The notes beneath the pieces were generated by a model. It saw nothing but the letters and a program-made list of their open reading frames with translations, was not told the origin of the DNA and made no database searches. From the NCBI GenBank assembly GCA_963995505.1, contig OZ023182.1:4704707-4768706 (forward strand): 64,000 bases of DNA. The letters run 5' to 3'. Position numbers and translations under genes: made by a program. Source of the DNA: Hypericum androsaemum (Eukaryota > Streptophyta > Magnoliopsida > Malpighiales > Hypericaceae). Below are positions 58,181 to 64,000 of this stretch, piece by piece. Position 1 is the stretch's first letter. Each line of letters opens with the position of its first letter.

Positions 58181-59362
58181 TGATAAATTATCTTCACATC
58201 CCTGTAATTTGACGAAATCACCAGTATGATTCTTATTTTTTTGAAACCCCTCTTTTCGTCCTCCAAGTTTGATAAAATAGAACTCTGAGATCCCTGGCTC
58301 CGGTATCAGAAAGTATCTCCGACGAAATTGAACCTGAAAGAACCAAAATACCCCTCAATAAAAAAAATTCTACCTTCCTCAACCTCTAAAATACCAAGAA
58401 CACACCCAAGAATATTAACCTAAACCCAGAAAATTAAACAAAAACAACCAAAAGCATCATCGCCACTTTCAACCTTCTATGCCACTTCTCTTCCAGAAAT
58501 CCCCAATTCGACTCCAAGCCCTAAATCACTTAACAACATTAACTTTTGCTACAGGCCCAAAGCATCATCGCTATGCATTATAGATGGGAATGTTCTTGAT
58601 TCTCAATAAATCAAGGCTTTTAATCCTTAGATGTCATCCTTTTTCCTCCTCCTCGTCTCCCTCACCTTCGTCCTCGTCCAGCCCCGTCGTCTTCTCCCCA
58701 TTACTGGATTCGCCGCTCCCTATCCCATCCAGCACCAACAACCGCCGCCCACCATCAGCACCTCCTCTACCAACCCTTCTTTCCGGTGACAACCACGGTC
58801 TCATCAGCTCAACCCGCCGCCGAATGAGATGCAGAGGAAGTCAATGGCCTCCATCCGCCATCTCCAAGGACAACTCCAAGGCCTCTAGAGGAAGTGGGTT
58901 TATGTGTTGAGCAAGACGAAGATGACCTAGAGCGAGGAAGAAGATGTCCTGGAGCGGCTGGACGTGGGTTTCGATGTGTTTTTTTCTGGTCTATGCTTAA
59001 TTAATTAGATGTTGTTTGGTGTTTAATTGGATGTTGTTCATGTTTAGTTAGATGTTGTTGGTGTTTAGTTGATTGGATATTCTTGATTTTTAATTGAACT
59101 ATTCTTGAGTGTGTTGAAGGTGTTCTTGAGTGAGTTCTTGATGTTCCAGAGGTCGAAGAAGTTTAGTTTTTTATTATTTTTTTACTGAGGGGTAATTTGG
59201 TCATTTCTTATGCCTTATTGCTAGAGTTATTTTCAGGTACCGGACCCAGGGATCTGAGAGTTCTATTTTACGAAACTCGGAGGACGAAAAGATAGATTTC
59301 ACAAAAATAAGAATCTTACTAGTGATTTTGTCAAACTCCAGGGACCTGAAGACAATTTGTCC
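58181..59362. mobile_element. MULE E with GC-rich captured core
   Basis: Ends TGATAAATTATCTTCACATC and (reversed) GGACAAATTGTCTTCAGGTC continue through AAATCACyAGTAnGATTCTT for about 180 bp. Flanks TACGATAAA (58172-58180) and TAAGATAAA (59363-59371) match at 8 of 9. The interior (58440-58970) is GC-rich and coding-like but not recognised. Confidence 0.8.
58584..58910 (+). CDS. Hypothetical Ser/Pro-rich ORF inside MULE E
   Basis: 108 codons starting MGMFLILNKSRLLILRCHPF, then a Ser/Pro-rich stretch with no domain. It is probably a captured exon or leader rather than a working gene; the source is unknown. Confidence 0.25.
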   Translation: MGMFLILNKSRLLILRCHPFSSSSSPSPSSSSSPVVFSPLLDSPLPIPSSTNNRRPPSAPPLPTLLSGDNHGLISSTRRRMRCRGSQWPPSAISKDNSKASRGSGFMC

Positions 59363-59549
59363 TAAGATAAAACATAGCATAATGTCACTATGAAAAGCTC
59401 TACCTAAGTACAGTTGCCGAAGTTCTCCACCAGGATCACCAACTGTGTCCTATACAAAAATATCCCCTAACTTACACCGAATGAACAAACCATTAAATTC
59501 CTAACAAATAGAGTCGAATTAATTACAGAGGATCAAATATTTATTTTTG

Positions 59550-59752
59550 CCTGTTGCCCCTGTCAAATTTTGCTGATGTGGTTGACCTAGTTGGTTGGGC
59601 ACGGTCCGGGTAGCTTCGAAAAAATTTGGGCAACTATTTGTAGACCTAATTGAGTTTAATTAAAATAAGTTTAACTCGATTGATCAATTTTATACTACAT
59701 TATATTAAAATAATTTTGAGCCATACTATATGATACTAAAATGGACTTTTCC
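59550..59752. mobile_element. Half of a GGGAAAAGTCCA-type MULE
   Basis: The right arm only: TTAAAATAAGTTTAACTCGATTGATC then ACTAAAATGGACTTTTCCC, matching the right arm of the element at 9883-10431. No matching left arm or target duplication was found. Confidence 0.65.
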
Positions 59753-62390
59753 CAAATATCTATTTTAACCTTTTTTGGACCATGTGATAGGCCCACCAGT
59801 TTCTTTTTAACGCGGAATTGATGGGCCCTTGATCTAGAATCGACACCTTCTTTAAAAAAGGGTCTAGAACCGACGACCGTAGACAATTTCTAGTCTCTCT
59901 TCTTTGAAAATGGGATTTTTTTTTATAAGCAAGATTTTATTGATCTAATAGTATTTACAATTATTCATATAGTGAGCATAAAATAATCTCATTTAATATT
60001 GTAGTTGATAATCTCGTTAAAATTTTGTCGCGTTTCAATTTTATGAGAAAAAATCGCACAAAAAACTACTAGCGACAACGTCGTCTATATGGGAAATAAA
60101 TATGCATCTCACCCGTAGTAAGTCAACCAATTGAAATTAAAGCTATTAAAAATCACAAGTTCACTGTCCAACCAATTATATGTCTGTTTTTAGTTACCAA
60201 ACCATATTTTTTTAGATAAAGAAAAATGGGGTAAAAATCTGAATTTCGAATCATCTTTCTCTCCTCGATGGGAGAATTTTGACAAACTCAACTATTACAC
60301 GTAAGACGTAACATTGACGCCGACGGGGTTTCTGCTTTTTTTTTTGGGTGAAGGACGGGGTTTCTGCTTGACAGTTCATTACCGTCTACAATGAAAGCTA
60401 ATATCCCTGTTATTGTTACCAGGTCCCATAATGCAACTGGGATGGTACTTTACTTCATATGGACCCTTTGGAACTAAGGAATTTTTTTTATAACTGGGTG
60501 TTATCTAGACGTTGAAGTATTTAACACATATATATTTCTAAGAATGTCAACTCGATATCTCCTCTTAGATAAATTAGTATTATTGTATTCATGAGTTAAT
60601 CAAAATACTTGTTGGTATAAACATATGCATATTAAACTGAGAGTTTATTGTTGTATCATTGTGCAATATAATTAGGATACGATGTATTTTTAATTAAGTA
60701 CTGGTTTAGCTTTTCTATCCGAAAGTTTTGAAATTTGATATTTCGGTGATAAATTGCGAACCAGAGTTAATTTTTCCTCAACTAGCATTTTATAGCTATT
60801 CACATATATTGAAATGAACTTATTCCTAAAATAATATGTACGCATTTCTTCGGGTAGAGATATGTAAGCATGTCACATAGTTGCTGGAAATGTGATATAT
60901 GACCTAAAATGATCCCGGAACAAACCATCGACCTCTGTGGTAGAAACAAAAACAACAAAATCATATGATATTAAATTGAATTCTCCCTTATAATTTTAAT
61001 CCAGTCGACCAAGGAAAATTAAAGGTACGTGGATTGAGGAGGCTGTTTTCTCTAACTTACAGAGAGATATTCTCTCTATTTTCTTTTCTATATTCCCCTA
61101 CTGCTTTTTCTCTAAACAACAAAATTATAGAAATTTTGGCACAACCTTAACTCTTTAATGTTTTACCTTTTTTTCCTCAAACAAAACGGCGGCGTTTAAA
61201 ACTTTCCGACTCCGTGAACAGATACTTTGCACGCCTCTCGCACGTCAGGGTACTACACGAGAAACTAATTATAAATTTATTCCGGAGTACTAATTGGAAA
61301 AATTAAATGCAAGAAACTAATTATATATTTGTTCTAAAAGTACTAATTGGAAAACAGTAGGCACTATGTAAGATCTTAATGAGATAATACAAACTCTAAC
61401 GAACATATTCAACTCACTTTGTTATATATGAAATAAAATCTCACTTATCAAAAAATTACTAATTGGAAAAATTAAATGCAAGACACTCATGTTTGGAACT
61501 TTATCAATGGACCACTGGGATTAAAAAGTCGAATCCAGTAAGTTTTCCCAAATAATAACGTCGATAAAAAATATTGGATTTGGAGATTAATTAATGCAAG
61601 TTTATGAATCTCGGAGACAATTAATTGCACTTTGCAAAGGAGATGGCCCCACAAGAAAGCTCAAGACCGCGTCGTCCCTTTTATCCTTTTCCCAAGCTGT
61701 CGAAAACGCGTTTTCTTCCCCTTCCTTTTTAAGCCATCCCTTGATTCCCTTCTTTACAAAGCTTTTGCCTTTTGGTATCCTGAAAGTGATTAATTTGCTA
61801 CAATTTATGTTATTAACTTTTTTTTTGAATGACCCGGCGCTAGAATACTCATTAGATTAACTAATTCAAATTTGAATTAGATAAGACTTTAGAATGGTAT
61901 AACTATCTCAATAAGTATTAAATTATTACGTTATTAAGCTCTCGAATTCGAGATGATTGATTAAAGCGAAGGATCCCTTATTTCTTAGTTAGGGATATAT
62001 CCAGCTGTGCATGGTTAATTTTGAGAATGCGTTGCTGGGTCCGAATCATATATATAGTTCTATAATTTCTATATTTTTCCTCTTTCCAGTGATAACCACT
62101 GAAATGCAAGGTTTCGTTGAAGTAATTGATAATTCCTATATTAAAGCGAACATCCAGCACATTATTGTTATTTTCGATGGTAGATCATCCGGTACAATAC
62201 TATTTGAGGGTTTGTGATAGATATATTCGATCCGTCACTTAACGCCATTTTATGTGCATGGAGCGTACGTGACAATAGATTGTACTTTATTTAATGAAAT
62301 ACCAGCGATACCGTAGATTTCATGATCAAATATATCAGTTACAGCTAATATATTAGTTCCAATGCCTATAGATTGTACTTTATTTAATGT
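59753..62390. other. AT-rich intergenic DNA, no gene seen
   Basis: No recognisable gene. An 88-codon open frame at 61594-61860 has no domain. A segment ACTAATTGGAAAAATTAAATGCAAGA occurs at about 61289 and again at about 61467. A 22-bp word ATAGATTGTACTTTATTTAA(TG) occurs at 62275-62296 and 62368-62389, the second directly beside the LINE tail. Confidence 0.45.
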
Positions 62391-64000
62391 TTTTTTTAAG
62401 ACGAAAAGAAACTTCATTACTCAAAGAAACGAAAATGTTACAAGAAGGGAAAAAGGAACGGAAGAGAAGCCAAACACACAGGCCGAATAGGAAATCGCAA
62501 AACAGCAAGCCTATCGCCATAAAGAAGAATTCGACCCTACAAACTTGAGGGATAGCAAGGCCGCTAAAGGAACCAATGATCTAAAGCGATCATTTCTTCT
62601 ATTTCTTCGCGTTCCTCTTCCTAGCCCGCGGGGACAAGTTGGAGGAAGACGGATAGGGGTACCCACAACACGGATAGTCCAGGTTGATAAATCAGCCGCG
62701 GCACATCAAAAGTCTACCTCATACTCCAACCAACGTAGATCCTTACTGGCATAGGTAGTCTCAGTCTTCTTCCTCGCTTGAAAGCGAGTGTTCTTGGCAG
62801 GTGGTAGATGAAAGTCCTCCAAGTCCGACTGTGAATCCGCCTCGTCCGCCCAATTGTTCTTCATCTTCTTCATAATCGAACCCATGAACTTCAACGAGTT
62901 CGGAAGATCATCGTTGTCAGAAAAAATAACGACCCCATTACCCTCTTGACCTGGGATAGGCATGGGATCTATAGCAGGTAAAGCAGAGGCGCTGCCCAAA
63001 ATAGATGGGGACGGTCCCTGTATTATTGGGGTTCCCTTGCCAAAGAAACCCGGCTTCAAACCCTTATGCTTGGAGCCCTTAGAACCGAATGAGCGAGTAG
63101 GTAAATCCCCGCATGCGGTAACATTTACCGCCTTCCTAGCCTCAGCCTTTGCCAAATCCTCAGGAGACAGTGATGCCAATAACTCAGCCGAGGAAGGGCC
63201 GTTCTTGCGCCCCTTTTTCTTGCCCGATACTGACCTAGACTTAGAATCTGATGAGTCAGTCACATGTGAAGCCGGTGTCAATGGCTCTATTATAATCGGG
63301 CTTGAAAACACATGACCTGTATCTTGGGAGGGCAAAACCTCCTCAATCATTACACCACAAACCCCCTCCATGTTATTTGTACTTGGCACTGGAGACTGCT
63401 CAAGAACTACATCAAGTACCATCAATCCCTTCTCCAAAATTGCAATATCATGATTGCATCCCAAAATCTTGACATGCTGCACCAAATTCTCTAGAACTGT
63501 ATTCCAAGCGAGAGTATCACACTCCTCTAATTCCTCAGAAAGACCAACTTCAAATTCTGAATTCTTTGTAATAAAAACAAGCTCACCCGATACAACCTCC
63601 AATTCTTCAGAATTTTCAGGTAAAACAAGATCCTATTGATAAGCAAAATATTCTAACAGAGCTGTCATAGCCAGAGAAATACTCCCCTTGACTTCAAGAG
63701 CCGTGGGAGGAGGACATCCAACCGCACCCTCCACACCAATCTCTCCCTCCTCAAGTTCCAACTCCACAGACAATCCATCATATGAAATCGAAGCAAGCAC
63801 TTTTCGCTGCCAAATTTGCATATCCCTCCTCGCCTCCACAGGGTGGAACTTGCGATAATTAGAGGTGGCATGTCCAAGCACCTTGCAGTGCTCACAAAAT
63901 TTTGGCAAGTCCTCGTATACAACATCCACAAGACAACTACTATCATCCTGCCGTAAGCAAATTTGGCCCCAACGTGGCCTGGACATATCAATCTCAACAA
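62391..64000 (-). mobile_element. LINE derivative containing only ORF1, extending past the window
   Basis: The minus strand ends with a LINE-like 3' UTR (TTCTTTGAGTAATGAAGTTTC then GTCTTAAAAAAAA) whose A-tail is the T-run at 62391-62398. Upstream is an ORF1 of the plant DUF4283/zinc-knuckle type. Only about 300 bp separate the ORF1 stop (62706) from the tail, so the endonuclease/RT ORF2 is absent. Confidence 0.75.
62706..64000 (-). pseudogene. LINE ORF1 (gag-like), 5' end outside window
   Basis: On the minus strand the frame enters with RPRWGQICLRQDDSSC, then YEDLPKFCEHCKVLGH, the zinc knuckle of plant LINE ORF1 proteins. The usual last cysteine reads Tyr (SNYRK). A TAG at about 63633-63635 interrupts the frame, which then continues open for 300 codons (EVVSGELVFITKNSEFE ... 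KKKGRKNGPSS ... DLRWLEYEVDF). The C-terminal half is Ser/Pro/Lys-rich. The protein would bind the element's RNA; this copy is damaged. Confidence 0.75.

Overview
This window is plant nuclear DNA. The protein families (a plant-type bifunctional LKR/SDH, a PRP2-like DEAH helicase, PPR fragments, a GT34 xylosyltransferase fragment), the short GT-AG introns, AT-rich spacers, CT-rich leaders and dense nested transposons all point to a eudicot. I cannot name the species.

Three intact-looking host genes anchor it. A HAD-superfamily phosphatase-like gene (+, 5032-6960, six exons, 315 codons) and a bifunctional lysine-ketoglutarate reductase/saccharopine dehydrogenase (-, 37076-31272, 24 coding exons, 1050 codons) both have exon chains that join in phase. 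A PRP2/DHX16-type DEAH-box helicase (-, 15660-12712, 982 aa) is uninterrupted in its coding part. The 3' part of a FYVE/ankyrin-type gene fills 134-2143. A two-exon Glu-rich/CPxC gene (-, 20773-16838) carries stop codons and a Copia element in its intron, so it looks like a pseudogene. A truncated copy of the LKR/SDH 3' end lies at 7400-8003.

Most of the rest is mobile DNA. Terminal-inverted-repeat elements with 9-bp target duplications (MULE type) lie at 2702-4131, 9883-10431, 20801-22255, 26412-27594, 44928-46631 (with another element nested at 45025-46293), 46641-47141, 49686-57013 and 58181-59362, with remnants near 30.5 kb and 59.6 kb. Several carry gene fragments: PPR-like N-termini, a xyloglucan xylosyltransferase N-terminus and a tRNA-Pro remnant. 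A hAT-like element with an 8-bp duplication lies at 25188-25998. LTR retrotransposons are a young gag-only Copia (17702-20192), a decayed Ty3/Gypsy chromovirus (37799-44264, minus strand), a solo Copia LTR (47745-48415) and a nearly full-length Copia (49807-55935) inserted inside a MULE. LINE remnants lie at 10742-11944 and from 62391 to the right edge.

The most unusual signals are: (1) the 16-nt sequence just inside the 5' LTR of the large Copia does not match a tRNA 3' end but is perfectly complementary to a segment of its own LTR, suggesting self-priming or a leader hairpin; (2) two MULEs side by side share three copies of one 9-bp target sequence, with a third element nested in the first; (3) several elements of one terminal family carry unrelated host gene fragments.
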